This document shows positions 1-8,824 of a stretch of 64,000 nucleotides of DNA, piece by piece. Both the position numbers and the translations under genes were made by a program. The notes under the pieces were generated by a model, which searched no databases, was not told where the DNA came from, and was given only the letters and a program-made list of their open reading frames with translations. Numbering within the stretch: the stretch's first letter is position 1; each line of letters opens with the position of its first letter. Source of the DNA: Pseudomonas asiatica (GTDB lineage Bacteria; Pseudomonadota; Gammaproteobacteria; Pseudomonadales; Pseudomonadaceae); assembly GCF_040214835.1 (NCBI RefSeq), contig NZ_CP157874.1:934001-998000 (forward strand), read 5' to 3'.

Positions 1-478
1 TAACACTCCGGTCAACTTCCGCGTCACTTCCGACGCCGTGATGAACTCGTTCTTCATCCCGGGCCTGGGCGGCCAGATCTACGCCATGGCCGGCATGACC
101 ACCAAGCTGCACCTGATCGCCAACGAAAACGGCGAGTTCGACGGTATCAGCGCCAACTACAGCGGTGCTGGCTTCACCGGCATGAAATTCAAGGCTACTG
201 CCACCTCTCAGGAAGACTTCGACAAGTGGGTCGCCGAGGTCAAGCAGTCGCCGAAGAAGCTGGACAAGGCCGAATACGACGCCTTGGCCAAACCAAGCGA
301 AAACAACCCAGTCGCGCTGTATAGCGAGGCTTCGCCTGACCAGTTCCAGCTGATCGTCGACAAGTACGAAGGCATGAACCGCGGTCGTCCGAGCCACGAA
401 GAAGCAGGCAGCAAAGATCTGGCCACTACCAAGGGTGTGGAATCGAGTATGCAACCAGCTGCCGGTGCAGAGGAGTAA
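1..478 (+). CDS. cyoA: Cytochrome bo3 ubiquinol oxidase subunit II, C-terminal part
   Basis: The reading frame is open from base 2 and runs into the window from the left, so only the last 158 codons are present. The visible part is the periplasmic cupredoxin-like domain: it contains the [18 protein letters not shown] stretch typical of quinol-oxidase subunit II, which lacks the Cu_A ligands of cytochrome c oxidases. It ends in a hydrophilic tail. The protein anchors the quinol-oxidising complex in the inner membrane. The stop is 3 bases before cyoB, so the gene is the first visible member of cyoABCDE. Identification is secure; the promoter and N-terminal lipoprotein signal lie outside the window. 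Confidence 0.95.
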   Translation, partial: NTPVNFRVTSDAVMNSFFIPGLGGQIYAMAGMTTKLHLIANENGEFDGISANYSGAGFTGMKFKATATSQEDFDKWVAEVKQSPKKLDKAEYDALAKPSENNPVALYSEASPDQFQLIVDKYEGMNRGRPSHEEAGSKDLATTKGVESSMQPAAGAEE

Positions 479-481
479 GAG

Positions 482-2500
482 ATGTTCGGTAAACTAAGCC
501 TGGAGGCGATACCCTATCACGAGCCGATAGTCATGGTGACGCTTGCCATGATCGCGCTCGGTGGTATCGCTGTCGTCGGTGCTATCACCTACTTCCGCAA
601 GTGGACCTACTTGTGGAGCGAGTGGTTGACGACTGTCGACCACAAGAAAATCGGGGTGATGTACATCATCGTCGCGATGGTCATGCTGCTGCGCGGCTTT
701 GCCGACGCCATCATGATGCGTACCCAGCTGGCTGCCGCTACCGGTGGCTCCGAAGGCTACCTGCCGCCTGAACACTATGACCAGATCTTCACCGCTCACG
801 GTGTGATCATGATCATCTTCATGGCGATGCCGTTCTTCACCGGCCTGATGAACCTGGCGGTTCCTCTGCAGATCGGTGCACGTGACGTTGCCTTCCCGTT
901 CCTGAACTCCCTGAGCTTCTACCTGCTGCTGGCAGGCGTGCTGCTGGTCAACATCTCGCTGGGCGTTGGTGAATTCGCCAAGACCGGCTGGGTTGCCTAT
1001 CCGCCGCTCGCGGGCATTCAGTACAGCCCTGGGGTGGGTGTCGACTACTACATCTGGGCGCTACAGCTCTCAGGCCTGGGTACGACGCTTACCGGCGTGA
1101 ACTTCCTCGTCACCGTGATGAAGATGCGCGCACCTGGCATGAAACTGATGGACATGCCGATCTTCACCTGGACCTGCACCTGGGCCAACGTGCTGATCGT
1201 GGCTTCCTTCCCGATCCTGACCGCTGCACTCGCTCTGCTGACTGTTGACCGTTATCTGGACTTCCACATCTTCACCAACGAGCTTGGTGGGAACCCGATG
1301 ATGTACGTCAACCTGTTCTGGGCGTGGGGTCACCCTGAGGTTTACATCCTGATCCTGCCGGCCTTCGGTGTGTTCTCGGAAGTTACCTCGACCTTCTCCG
1401 GCAAGCGTCTGTTCGGCCACCACTCGATGATCTACGCATCGGGCGCCATCGCCGTGCTGGGCTTCGCCGTATGGCTGCACCACTTCTTCACCATGGGTGC
1501 CGGCGCCAGCGTCAACACCTTCTTCGGCCTGGCGACGATGCTGATCTCCATTCCGACCGGTGTGAAGCTGTTCAACTGGCTGTTCACCATCTACCAGGGC
1601 CGTCTGCGCTTCACCGCGCCGATCATGTGGACCCTGGGCTTCATGATCACCTTCTCCATCGGTGGCATGACTGGCGTTCTGCTGGCTGTTCCAGGTGCTG
1701 ACTTCGTGCTGCACAACAGCCTGTTCGTAATTGCTCACTTCCACAACGTGATCATCGGTGGTGCGGTATTCGGCTACATCGCCGGCTTCGCCTACTGGTT
1801 CCCGAAAGCCTTCGGTTTCACCCTGAACGAGAAGTGGGGCAAGGCTGCCTTCTGGTTCTGGATCTCGGGCTTCTACGTAGCGTTCATGCCGCTGTACGCC
1901 CTGGGCTTCATGGGCATGACCCGTCGTCTGAACCACTCCGACAACCCACTGTGGGAACCCTACCTGTACGTAGCCGTTGTCGGCGCCGTGCTGATCCTGT
2001 TCGGTATCGCTTGCCAGCTGATCCAGCTGTACGTATCGGTTCGCGACCGCAACCAGAACCTGGACGTGACCGGCGACCCATGGGGCGGCCGTACCCTGGA
2101 ATGGTCGACTTCGTCGCCACCTCCGTTCTACAACTTCGCCCACATGCCTGAGAAGGTTGGCCTGGACGCCTGGCATGAAGCCAAGGAAGCCGGTGTCGCC
2201 TACAAGCCTGCGGCCAAGTACGAAGCGATCCACATGCCGAGCAACACCTCCACCGGTTTGTTCATGGGCCTGTTCCTGACCGTCTTCGGCTTCGCCTTCA
2301 TCTGGCACATCTGGTGGCTGGTTGGCGCGAGCCTGGTTGCAACCATCGCTGTCTTCGTTCGCCACGCTGCGCGTGACGACCAGGGCTACATGGTTCCGGC
2401 CGAAGAAGTGGCGCGCATCGAAGGCGAGCGCATGAAAGCGCTGGCCAAAGCAGGTGCTCTGCCTGCCGGCGCACGTGTCGAATCGTTTGAGCGGGTGTAA
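482..2500 (+). CDS. cyoB: Cytochrome bo3 ubiquinol oxidase subunit I
   Basis: This is the catalytic heme-copper subunit (672 aa; the E. coli protein is 663). It reduces O2 to water with ubiquinol electrons and pumps protons. The expected ligands are visible: the FTAHGVIM histidine for heme b, WGHPEVY with the cross-linked His-Tyr pair of Cu_B, WLHHFF for the other Cu_B ligands, and [10 protein letters not shown] for hemes o3 and b. Many hydrophobic segments fit a multi-pass inner-membrane protein. ATG 482 follows cyoA by 3 bases and cyoC starts 4 bases after the stop, so translation is probably coupled. Confidence 0.98.
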   Translation: MFGKLSLEAIPYHEPIVMVTLAMIALGGIAVVGAITYFRKWTYLWSEWLTTVDHKKIGVMYIIVAMVMLLRGFADAIMMRTQLAAATGGSEGYLPPEHYDQIFTAHGVIMIIFMAMPFFTGLMNLAVPLQIGARDVAFPFLNSLSFYLLLAGVLLVNISLGVGEFAKTGWVAYPPLAGIQYSPGVGVDYYIWALQLSGLGTTLTGVNFLVTVMKMRAPGMKLMDMPIFTWTCTWANVLIVASFPILTAALALLTVDRYLDFHIFTNELGGNPMMYVNLFWAWGHPEVYILILPAFGVFSEVTSTFSGKRLFGHHSMIYASGAIAVLGFAVWLHHFFTMGAGASVNTFFGLATMLISIPTGVKLFNWLFTIYQGRLRFTAPIMWTLGFMITFSIGGMTGVLLAVPGADFVLHNSLFVIAHFHNVIIGGAVFGYIAGFAYWFPKAFGFTLNEKWGKAAFWFWISGFYVAFMPLYALGFMGMTRRLNHSDNPLWEPYLYVAVVGAVLILFGIACQLIQLYVSVRDRNQNLDVTGDPWGGRTLEWSTSSPPPFYNFAHMPEKVGLDAWHEAKEAGVAYKPAAKYEAIHMPSNTSTGLFMGLFLTVFGFAFIWHIWWLVGASLVATIAVFVRHAARDDQGYMVPAEEVARIEGERMKALAKAGALPAGARVESFERV

Positions 2501-2503
2501 TCA

Positions 2504-3127
2504 ATGTCCAGTCAAGTAATGCACGGTGCTGCTCATGGTCATGACCATGGGCATGACGACCACCACCACGACTCGGGCCAGATGACCGTACTCGGTTTCT
2601 GGCTGTACCTGATGACCGACTGCATCCTGTTTGCGTCGCTCTTCGCCACCTACGCGGTGCTGTCCGGCAGTTTTGCCGGCGGCCCGTCGGGTCATGACAT
2701 CTTCCAGCTCGATTTCGTAGCTGTTGAAACGCTGTTCCTGCTGCTGTCCTCGATCACCTTCGGCTTCGCCATGCTGAAGATGTTCGATGGCAAGAAAGCT
2801 GGCGTTCTGGGCTGGTTGGCTGTGACCTTCCTGTTCGGTGCAGGCTTCATCGCGATGGAAATCTACGAATTCCATCACCTGATCGCCGAGGGCTTCGGCC
2901 CGCAGCGCAGTGGCTTCCTGTCGGGCTTCTTCGCCCTGGTAGGTACCCACGGTCTGCACGTGACCGCCGGCCTGATCTGGATGGCAATCATGATGTACCA
3001 GATCAACAAGCACGGCATCACGCCGACCGCCAAGACCCGCATGAGCTGCCTGAGCCTGTTCTGGCACTTCCTGGACGTGGTCTGGATCTGCGTATTCACC
3101 GTCGTCTACCTGCTGGGAGTTCTGTAA
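2504..3127 (+). CDS. cyoC: Cytochrome bo3 ubiquinol oxidase subunit III
   Basis: 207-residue inner-membrane subunit of the bo3 oxidase, same length class as E. coli CyoC. The N-terminus is hydrophilic and unusually His/Asp rich ([16 protein letters not shown]), then about five hydrophobic segments follow. The motif [16 protein letters not shown] near the C-terminus is typical of COX3-family proteins. The subunit is not catalytic; it supports assembly and stability of subunit I. The stop codon overlaps the cyoD start by one base at 3127, so the two are translationally coupled. Confidence 0.96.
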   Translation: MSSQVMHGAAHGHDHGHDDHHHDSGQMTVLGFWLYLMTDCILFASLFATYAVLSGSFAGGPSGHDIFQLDFVAVETLFLLLSSITFGFAMLKMFDGKKAGVLGWLAVTFLFGAGFIAMEIYEFHHLIAEGFGPQRSGFLSGFFALVGTHGLHVTAGLIWMAIMMYQINKHGITPTAKTRMSCLSLFWHFLDVVWICVFTVVYLLGVL

Positions 3128-3459
3128 TGGCTAACGCACACGACACTCATCACGAAGGTAACCACGGCAGCGTCAAGTCGTACATGATCGGCTTCATCCT
3201 GTCGATCATCCTGACTGCGATCCCGTTCGGCCTGGCCATGTCGCCAAGCCTGCCGAAGAACCTGACCGTTCTGATCATTGTTGCCATGGCCGTGATCCAG
3301 GTAGTAGTGCACCTCGTGTACTTCCTGCACATGGACCGCTCGAAAGAGCAACGCAACAACGTTTCGACGTTCCTGTTCACCACCCTGGTGATCGCTCTGC
3401 TGGTCGGCCTGTCGCTGTGGATCATGTTCAGCATCCACTTCGAAATGTTGGCCAAGTGA
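3127..3459 (+). CDS. cyoD: Cytochrome bo3 ubiquinol oxidase subunit IV
   Basis: 110-residue small subunit with a His-rich hydrophilic N-terminus and three hydrophobic segments, the layout of CyoD. The VVHLVYFLHMD motif is diagnostic for COX4-type quinol oxidase subunits. It assists insertion of Cu_B during assembly. The start overlaps the cyoC stop (TAATGG), and cyoE begins 11 bases downstream, so it sits inside one operon. Confidence 0.95.
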   Translation: MANAHDTHHEGNHGSVKSYMIGFILSIILTAIPFGLAMSPSLPKNLTVLIIVAMAVIQVVVHLVYFLHMDRSKEQRNNVSTFLFTTLVIALLVGLSLWIMFSIHFEMLAK

Positions 3460-3470
3460 GGTAAGACTGC

Positions 3471-4358
3471 ATGTCCGTTAAGCACTTTATCCAAATCACC
3501 AAACCGGGGATCATTTTCGGTAACGTGCTTTCCGTGGCAGGCGGTTTCTTCCTTGCCTCGAAGGGCCATGTGGATTTCGCCCTGTTCCTGGCGGTGGTGA
3601 TCGGTACTTCGCTGGTGGTTGCGTCCGGATGCGTGTTCAACAACTGCATCGACCGTGACATCGACCACAAGATGGAGCGCACCAAGAACCGCGTCATGGT
3701 CCAGGGCGGCATGTCGCTGCCCCTCGCGCTGATCTACGCCACCCTGCTCGGGGTGGCGGGTTTCAGCCTGCTGTATGTCCAGGCCAACCCGCTGTCGGCG
3801 TTCTGTGCGCTGATCGGCTTCATCGTCTACGTCGGTTTCTACAGCCTGTGGCTGAAGCGTAAATCGGTGCACGGCACCTTGGTCGGCAGCCTTTCTGGTG
3901 CCATGCCTCCGGTGATCGGCTATTGCGCCGTGAGCAACAGCTTCGACCTGGCTGCGGTTACCCTGCTGGTGATGTTCAGCCTGTGGCAGATGCCGCACAG
4001 CTTCGCCATCGCGATCTTCCGCTTCAAGGATTACAGCGCTGCCAACATTCCGGTCCTGCCGGTGGCACGTGGCATCCTCGCGGCGAAGAAGCAGATCGTG
4101 CTGTACGTGCTGGCCTTCGTGCTCGCAACCTTGATGCTTACCCTCGGCGGTTACGCCGGCCTCGGCTACCTGGCCGTGGCAGCAGCCATGGGCCTGTACT
4201 GGCTGTACATGGCCTGGGGTGGCTACAAGGCCGAGGACGACAGCAAGTGGGCCCGCAAGGTGTTCGGCTTCTCCATCCTCACCGTCACTGCCCTGAGCGT
4301 GATGATGGGTGTGGACAGCCAGACCGCTGCGGACGTGCTGATGACATACGCACGCTGA
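3471..4358 (+). CDS. cyoE: Protoheme IX farnesyltransferase (heme O synthase)
   Basis: 295-residue UbiA-family polytopic membrane enzyme that attaches a farnesyl group to protoheme to make heme O, the cofactor of CyoB. The prenyl-diphosphate-binding loop is visible as [18 protein letters not shown], and the second loop near [17 protein letters not shown] at the N-terminus is typical of heme O synthases. It is the last gene of cyoABCDE and is followed 20 bases on by a rho-independent terminator, which marks the operon end. Confidence 0.97.
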   Translation: MSVKHFIQITKPGIIFGNVLSVAGGFFLASKGHVDFALFLAVVIGTSLVVASGCVFNNCIDRDIDHKMERTKNRVMVQGGMSLPLALIYATLLGVAGFSLLYVQANPLSAFCALIGFIVYVGFYSLWLKRKSVHGTLVGSLSGAMPPVIGYCAVSNSFDLAAVTLLVMFSLWQMPHSFAIAIFRFKDYSAANIPVLPVARGILAAKKQIVLYVLAFVLATLMLTLGGYAGLGYLAVAAAMGLYWLYMAWGGYKAEDDSKWARKVFGFSILTVTALSVMMGVDSQTAADVLMTYAR

Positions 4359-4377
4359 TACTGCTGCCTGTTTCACG

Positions 4378-4408
4378 AAAACCCCGGCCACTGTGCCGGG
4401 GTTTTTTT
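4378..4408 (+). terminator. Rho-independent terminator after cyoE
   Basis: AAAACCCCGGC, loop CACTGT, GCCGGGG and then seven T. The 7-bp GC stem extends through the flanking A and T runs. It ends the cyo operon. Confidence 0.9.
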
Positions 4409-4446
4409 ATGGGTGTTTTCCTGGGTTTTGAGCGTAGTGCGCTCAC

Positions 4447-4477
4447 TGTGGGAGCGGGTTTACCCGCGAAGAGGTCG
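4447..4477. repeat. Single REP element
   Basis: One copy of the REP core GGAGCGGGTTTACCCGCGAA, the only REP in this window without an inverted partner. It lies between the cyo terminator and the next promoter. Confidence 0.7.
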
Positions 4478-4548
4478 AACCTGAAAACATAAAATTCATA
4501 TTTTCAAAAAATACATCTGAAAAGTTCTAACAAAACAGGAAATTGTCC

Positions 4549-4577
4549 TTTACAGGTATCCTGTCTCGGCACTATCT
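4549..4577 (+). promoter_or_regulatory. Candidate sigma-70 promoter for the aminotransferase
   Basis: TTTACA at 4549-4554 and a TATCTT/CTATCT box near 4572-4578 with 17-18 bases between them. It sits in an AT-rich stretch (4490-4560), about 70 bases before the ATG at 4649. The match is only moderate. Confidence 0.35.
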
Positions 4578-4648
4578 TCTGATTCAGGCCGCCACATCGG
4601 CCAGCGTCGCTCGGACGGTTCCGGGCGCTTACGTACTCAGAGGAAGCC

Positions 4649-5857
4649 ATGGCCAACCCAGGTTCGCCGCGCCGCTTTGCGCGCATCGATCGTCTCCCCC
4701 CTTACGTCTTCAACATCACTGCCGAGCTCAAGATGGCTGCCCGCCGCCGTGGCGAGGACATCATCGACCTGAGCATGGGCAACCCCGATGGCGCAACCCC
4801 GCCGCACATCGTCGAGAAGCTGGTGCAGGTCGCCCAGCGTGAAGACACCCACGGCTACTCCACCTCCCGCGGCATCCCGCGCCTGCGTCGGGCCATCTCC
4901 AACTGGTACAAGGAACGCTACGAGGTCGACATCGACCCGGAAAGCGAAGCCATCGTCACCATCGGCTCGAAGGAAGGCCTGGCACACCTGATGCTGGCCA
5001 CCCTCGACCAGGGCGACACGGTGCTGGTGCCCAACCCCAGCTACCCGATCCATATCTACGGGGCGGTGATTGCCGGTGCCCAGGTGCGTTCGGTGCCGCT
5101 AGTGCCGGGTGTGGACTTCTTCAACGAACTCGAGCGGGCCATCCGCGAGTCGATCCCCAAGCCGAAGATGATGATCCTCGGCTTCCCGTCCAACCCCACC
5201 GCTCAGTGCGTGGAACTGGACTTCTTCGAGCGCGTGGTGGCATTGGCCAAGCAGTACAACGTGCTGGTGGTGCATGACCTGGCCTACGCCGACATCGTCT
5301 ACGACGGCTGGAAAGCCCCGTCGATCATGCAGGTGCCGGGGGCCAAGGACATCGCGGTGGAGTTCTTCACCCTGTCCAAGAGCTACAACATGGCCGGCTG
5401 GCGGATCGGTTTCATGGTCGGCAACCCCGAGTTGGTCAGTGCCCTGGCGCGGATCAAGAGCTACCACGACTACGGCACCTTCACCCCGCTGCAGGTGGCT
5501 GCCATCGCAGCACTGGAAGGCGACCAGCAGTGCGTGCGCGACATCGCCGAGCAATACCGCCAGCGCCGCAACCTGCTGGTCAAAGGGCTGCACGAGCTGG
5601 GCTGGATGGTCGAGAACCCCAAGGCCTCGATGTACGTGTGGGCGAAGATCCCGCCGGAGTACGCGCACCTGGGCTCGCTGGAGTTTTCCAAGAAGCTGCT
5701 GGCCGAGGCCAAGGTATGCGTGTCGCCGGGGATCGGCTTTGGTGATTATGGTGATGACCATGTGCGCTTTGCCCTGATCGAGAACCAGGACCGTATTCGC
5801 CAGGCGATTCGCGGGATCCGGCAGATGTTCCGGGCTGATGGGGTGGCCCGCAAATAA
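4649..5857 (+). CDS. alaC: Alanine transaminase, AlaC-type class I/II aminotransferase
   Basis: 402-residue fold-type I PLP enzyme. Visible family features are [13 protein letters not shown] near the N-terminus, [12 protein letters not shown], the Asn-Pro of FPSNPTAQ, the Asp-Tyr of [12 protein letters not shown], and the PLP lysine in [15 protein letters not shown]. These match the AlaC/YfdZ glutamate-pyruvate aminotransferase group, which moves an amino group from glutamate to pyruvate to make alanine. The ATG at 4649 has AGAGGA upstream. It stands alone between a terminator and a REP pair. Symbol by family resemblance; AspC-like activity cannot be excluded from sequence. Confidence 0.85.
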   Translation: MANPGSPRRFARIDRLPPYVFNITAELKMAARRRGEDIIDLSMGNPDGATPPHIVEKLVQVAQREDTHGYSTSRGIPRLRRAISNWYKERYEVDIDPESEAIVTIGSKEGLAHLMLATLDQGDTVLVPNPSYPIHIYGAVIAGAQVRSVPLVPGVDFFNELERAIRESIPKPKMMILGFPSNPTAQCVELDFFERVVALAKQYNVLVVHDLAYADIVYDGWKAPSIMQVPGAKDIAVEFFTLSKSYNMAGWRIGFMVGNPELVSALARIKSYHDYGTFTPLQVAAIAALEGDQQCVRDIAEQYRQRRNLLVKGLHELGWMVENPKASMYVWAKIPPEYAHLGSLEFSKKLLAEAKVCVSPGIGFGDYGDDHVRFALIENQDRIRQAIRGIRQMFRADGVARK

Positions 5858-5862
5858 GCTGT

Positions 5863-5983
5863 TGGGGCCGCTTTGCGGCCCTTTCGCGACACAAGGCCGC
5901 TCCTACAGGGACCGCGCGTTTTTGAATCCTGCGCGGTCCCTGTAGGAGCGGCCTTGTGTCGCGATGGGCTGCAAAGCAGCCCC
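5863..5983. repeat. Inverted REP pair, GGCCTTGTGTCGCGA class
   Basis: Two head-to-head copies: GCGACACAAGGCCGCTCC and its inverse, GGAGCGGCCTTGTGTCGC, flanked by GGGGCCGC and GGGCTGC/GCAGCCC arms. Together they can form a long cruciform or hairpin between two same-direction genes. Confidence 0.85.
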
Positions 5984-6072
5984 GACTGACTCAAGGGCGA
6001 ACTTTCCGCCTGCACTCCACCGAACTGCCTACCTATTTTTCTGCACTCATTTCTCACCACAGAGACCCACAA

Positions 6073-7200
6073 ATGAGTGTCTTCACCGCCTATTTCTGCG
6101 GCACCGGTTCCCACCGCTTCGACGACGCCAACCCCAACTTCTGGAATGGCGAGCTGGTCTCGACCCTGGCCAGCAATGACCAGGGCCGCGAATTTGCCCA
6201 CTGGATCGCCGTTGACGGCCCCGGCAGCGGCAACCTCCAGGACGACAACCTGTTCGTCGAGCCCGGCGGCTACTTCAACTGGACCGGCCAGTTGTTCGGC
6301 CGCGGGTGGGAAGAGAACGTCAACCATGTGCTGCAGTTGATCAAGGGTGAAAGCAGCTGGCAGCGCACCAAGCTGAGCGAGGAGGAGTACGAGCGCCTCA
6401 AGAATGCTGGCGTACCCGTTCCGGATGTTTCTTCCACAGCCTCCTGGTTCTGGCGCACCTACGACTACGGCGAGCGCCATCCAACACCGCAGGAGTTGCA
6501 GGAGCGCATCATCAGCTTGTTCCGTAAGCCTCGCTTGCCGACCCAGGTGAACCTTGTGGGCTGGAGCAGGGGAGGGATCAGTTGCCACATGCTGGCCAAC
6601 GCCATGGCGCAGGACGCTGTATTACGGGACATACCCGTCAATATCTTCGTCATCGACCCGGTGCCAGGCATCGGCAACCTGCAAAGCCAGCGGGTAACCC
6701 TGGCGGGCAATGTCCGTGAGTACGTGGGTTTCTATTCGCGGGACGAACGATCCAAAGGTTTCGCCTGTGTGATCCCCTCGGTCGAACCGGATACGCGGAT
6801 GTGCATCTACCCCATGCCAGGCCGGCATGCCACGCTGGTGGGCAACGCCTCCGTCGACGGTGCGGGTGACGGCAAGGTACTGGCGGAGCCGGGGTTGATC
6901 GTTCGCCATTTTGCCGAGGTCTGCCTGACCCGCTGGGGTGTGCAACTGGACGAGCGCCTGTCCCTGAGCGACCGCCAGTTGATGCGATATCACATGGTCA
7001 TGGCCGCTGCCGAAGGGCAGTACAAGGCCATGCGCAGCGAGTCGTATACCGTGCTTACCGAGGGCGAAGATGACGACCGCTTGGTGTATTGCGGCGAGGC
7101 CTGCATTCCCTTCAGCAAGGTGTGCGGTAATGGCTATGAGCCGACCGAAGGCCTTGGCCTGCAGCATTGGGATGTCACTTCCTACAAGGCATTACGCTAA
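6073..7200 (+). CDS. Uncharacterised alpha/beta-hydrolase-like protein (GxSxG)
   Basis: 375 residues from the ATG at 6073, which follows CACAGAGACC; an in-frame start at 5956 would translate a REP element and is rejected. The protein has a nucleophile elbow GWSRGG with Ser165, an Asp195 in VFVID-type context (FVIDPVPG), and His252 in PGRHATLVG. These are in the right order and spacing for a Ser-Asp-His hydrolase. There is no signal peptide or membrane segment. The start (AYFCGTGSHRFD) and the GWSRG elbow recall DUF2235/Tle-type phospholipase domains, but no VgrG, Hcp or immunity-like neighbour is present. Substrate is unknown. It is a single-gene unit between REP regions. Confidence 0.7.
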   Translation: MSVFTAYFCGTGSHRFDDANPNFWNGELVSTLASNDQGREFAHWIAVDGPGSGNLQDDNLFVEPGGYFNWTGQLFGRGWEENVNHVLQLIKGESSWQRTKLSEEEYERLKNAGVPVPDVSSTASWFWRTYDYGERHPTPQELQERIISLFRKPRLPTQVNLVGWSRGGISCHMLANAMAQDAVLRDIPVNIFVIDPVPGIGNLQSQRVTLAGNVREYVGFYSRDERSKGFACVIPSVEPDTRMCIYPMPGRHATLVGNASVDGAGDGKVLAEPGLIVRHFAEVCLTRWGVQLDERLSLSDRQLMRYHMVMAAAEGQYKAMRSESYTVLTEGEDDDRLVYCGEACIPFSKVCGNGYEPTEGLGLQHWDVTSYKALR

Positions 7201-7359
7201 CTTGAACGGGTGGCCGGGAAAGACGTTGGTCGCCTATATTGAATCGTCGGATCAGCGGCAAATATTTTTGCATTCCCCCTCTATCCAGCCGCCCCGGCTT
7301 GGATTGAAAATGGCGCCGCGGGCCAGCCCCGATAACAACAACCTTCCCTTCGTGCCATC

Positions 7360-7743
7360 ATGTCCGAATACAACCCTTGCCTTGACTGCGGCGCCTGCTG
7401 CGGGTACTTCCGTGTGTCCTTTTTCTGGGGCGAATGCCAGTCTGCCGGGGGCCTTGTACCGGACGACCTGGTGGTACAGATCAACCCCACCCGTGTTGCC
7501 ATGATCGGCACCGATGCCAAACCCTGCCGCTGCATCAGCCTGCAGGGCGAGATCGGCCAGGAGGTGGCGTGCACCATCTACGCCAACCGTTCCAGCCCCT
7601 GCCGCGAGTTCGAGGCGTCGTGGGAGGGTGGGGTGCATAACCCCAGCTGCGACGATGCGCGGGCGGCGTATGGCCTGCCACCGCTGACCCCGCCTGGGGC
7701 CAACGAGCCGCATTGGCCGGATGATGGGGCTGAGGTGGCCTGA
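7360..7743 (+). CDS. YkgJ-family cysteine-cluster protein
   Basis: 127-residue protein opening with [13 protein letters not shown], the CxxCxxCC signature of the YkgJ (CxxCxxCC) family thought to chelate zinc or iron. Further cysteines follow at CRCIS, ACTIY, SPCREF and CDDA, as usual for the family. No signal peptide is visible, so it is probably cytoplasmic. Function unknown in the family. ATG 7360 is the first start in frame that gives the typical N-terminus; its Shine-Dalgarno is weak. It stands alone before a REP pair. Confidence 0.85.
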   Translation: MSEYNPCLDCGACCGYFRVSFFWGECQSAGGLVPDDLVVQINPTRVAMIGTDAKPCRCISLQGEIGQEVACTIYANRSSPCREFEASWEGGVHNPSCDDARAAYGLPPLTPPGANEPHWPDDGAEVA

Positions 7744-7762
7744 TCGTATTTCGTTAGCCTGT

Positions 7763-7840
7763 ACCGGCCCTTTCGCGGGTAAACCCGCTCCTACAGGTAT
7801 CACCGTACCCTGTAGGAGCGGGTTTACCCGCGAAAGGGCC
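7763..7840. repeat. Inverted REP pair, GCGGGTTTACCCGC class
   Basis: GGCCCTTTCGCGGGTAAACC and its exact inverse separated by about 20 bases. It sits just after the YkgJ-family gene. Confidence 0.9.
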
Positions 7841-7959
7841 ATCAGCTGTAAGAAGATTCTGAACCTGCAACCAAATGCTTCAGGTTGCCAGGGATTAGGA
7901 ATTATCCTACGGCCTAAGTCGGATGCCGTCTGATAGGCAAGTAGCTACCTCAGAGATAA

Positions 7960-8125
7960 CGTTTCGGCGTCGTCACAATTGGCGATCGGGTGTGAGAAGC
8001 CCGGTGTTTCGAGATGGCTTGCCAGTTATGGCAGCCGTGCGCGTGCAGACTTCGGTCTGGCCGGTGCCTCGGACACTGGTCTTCTCACCTCGCGTACGGC
8101 TGCCACCTTATCTGTGAGAAGGATG
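7960..8125 (+). ncRNA. Candidate structured leader RNA before the DUF6124-like gene
   Basis: A nested set of helices can be read directly. GGCAGCCGTGCGCG (8030-8043) pairs over 14 bases (one G-U) with CGCGTACGGCTGCC (8091-8104). Inside are CAGAC-TTCG-GTCTG (8046-8059, a UUCG tetraloop) and a 7-bp hairpin (8060-8080). CTTCTCAC at 8081-8088 is complementary to GTGAGAAG at both 7992-7999 and 8114-8121, so two alternative pairings are possible. The second copy is part of a GAGAAGG Shine-Dalgarno-like stretch. No known riboswitch family is recognised. It could be a cis-regulatory leader or a separate small RNA. Confidence 0.5.
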
Positions 8126-8161
8126 CGAGTGGTTGCCTCTGAAAATATTTCCGAGATGACT

Positions 8162-8383
8162 ATGAAAAAACTTGTACCTGATCCACCCGTTACAGACCTT
8201 ACTTACCAAGCCGCGAAGTCCCAGGCTACCCAGGTCATGGACATTCTCTCCAACACCATCCTCCAATACCTCGACGCAGAAGCCCCGGACCTGCGTTCCA
8301 CCCTTCTCGAAAACATGTCGACGCAAACTGCCCTGTTGCACGCCTTGTTAGCCCACATAAAGGCGCAGGAGGCCCAGGCATGA
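8162..8383 (+). CDS. Small Pseudomonas protein, DUF6124-like
   Basis: 73 residues from ATG 8162 (MKKLVPDPPVTDLTYQAA...). The N-terminal KxxPDPP phrase followed by an amphipathic helical remainder is what I know from the DUF6124 proteins of Pseudomonas, whose function is unknown. An in-frame ATG at 8123 would add 13 residues; it has GAGAAGG immediately upstream but too close to be a good ribosome site. The stop overlaps the next start (ATGA at 8380), so the pair is co-translated. A structured leader precedes it. Confidence 0.65.
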   Translation: MKKLVPDPPVTDLTYQAAKSQATQVMDILSNTILQYLDAEAPDLRSTLLENMSTQTALLHALLAHIKAQEAQA

Positions 8384-8631
8384 GCGACCACCTCAAATCC
8401 CGCACCACCGTAGGTGCGGAGAAATTCCTTGAGCTGTACCGGGTAGAGCCGGGTGTACCGCTTGATCTGGCATTCGATGAATTGTCGGTGCTGATCGGCT
8501 GTATCAAACATTTGAACGAAGAGGCCGAGATGGAGGGCGACAAGATCGCCGGCAGCGCGGCACGTATTCTCAGTGCCATGGCCAAGGCGTTGGTCAATGA
8601 CATGGAACTGGGATTGAATCGGGGCGCCTGA
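8380..8631 (+). CDS. Small Pseudomonas protein, DUF3077-like
   Basis: 83-residue acidic protein, start ATG 8380 overlapping the stop of the preceding gene by four bases. The pattern LYRVEPGVPLDLAFDELSVLIGCIKHL resembles DUF3077, a short Pseudomonas family of unknown role. No signal peptide or membrane segment. Its constant pairing with the upstream small protein suggests they act together; this is inference. Confidence 0.65.
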   Translation: MSDHLKSRTTVGAEKFLELYRVEPGVPLDLAFDELSVLIGCIKHLNEEAEMEGDKIAGSAARILSAMAKALVNDMELGLNRGA

Positions 8632-8638
8632 ACGATTT

Positions 8639-8759
8639 TGGGGCCGCTTTGCGGCCCATCGCCGGCAAGCCAGCTCCCACAAGGTCTCCACAGGCCTCAT
8701 GCGCAGTGATTACCCGTGGGAGCGGCCTTGTGTCGCGAAAGGGCTGCAAAGCAGCCCCG
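8639..8759. repeat. Inverted REP-like pair, GGCCTTGTGTCGCGA class (one arm divergent)
   Basis: Left arm GGGGCCGCTTTGCGGCCCAT followed by a diverged CGCCGGCAAGCCAGCTCCCA; right arm GTGGGAGCGGCCTTGTGTCG and GGGCTGCAAAGCAGCCCC. The left copy has drifted from the right. Confidence 0.75.
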
Positions 8760-8824
8760 GGATGCTTGAACCGATCGCTTGACGTTAAACTGTCATCTCC
8801 TCAGCAATGGACAGGAGATCCGGC

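Noticed and set aside
1070..2365. Long antisense ORF opposite cyoB (431 codons); similar ones lie opposite secDF, hscA, ispG, hisS, bamB, der, piuB and the TonB receptors
   Set aside because: In a high-GC genome the strand opposite a real gene often stays open. These translations are rich in His, Gln and Arg, lack family motifs and have no ribosome sites.
5956..6072. Earlier in-frame ATG for the GxSxG protein
   Set aside because: The extra 39 residues are a translation of a REP arm, and the ATG at 6073 begins the conserved-looking sequence.
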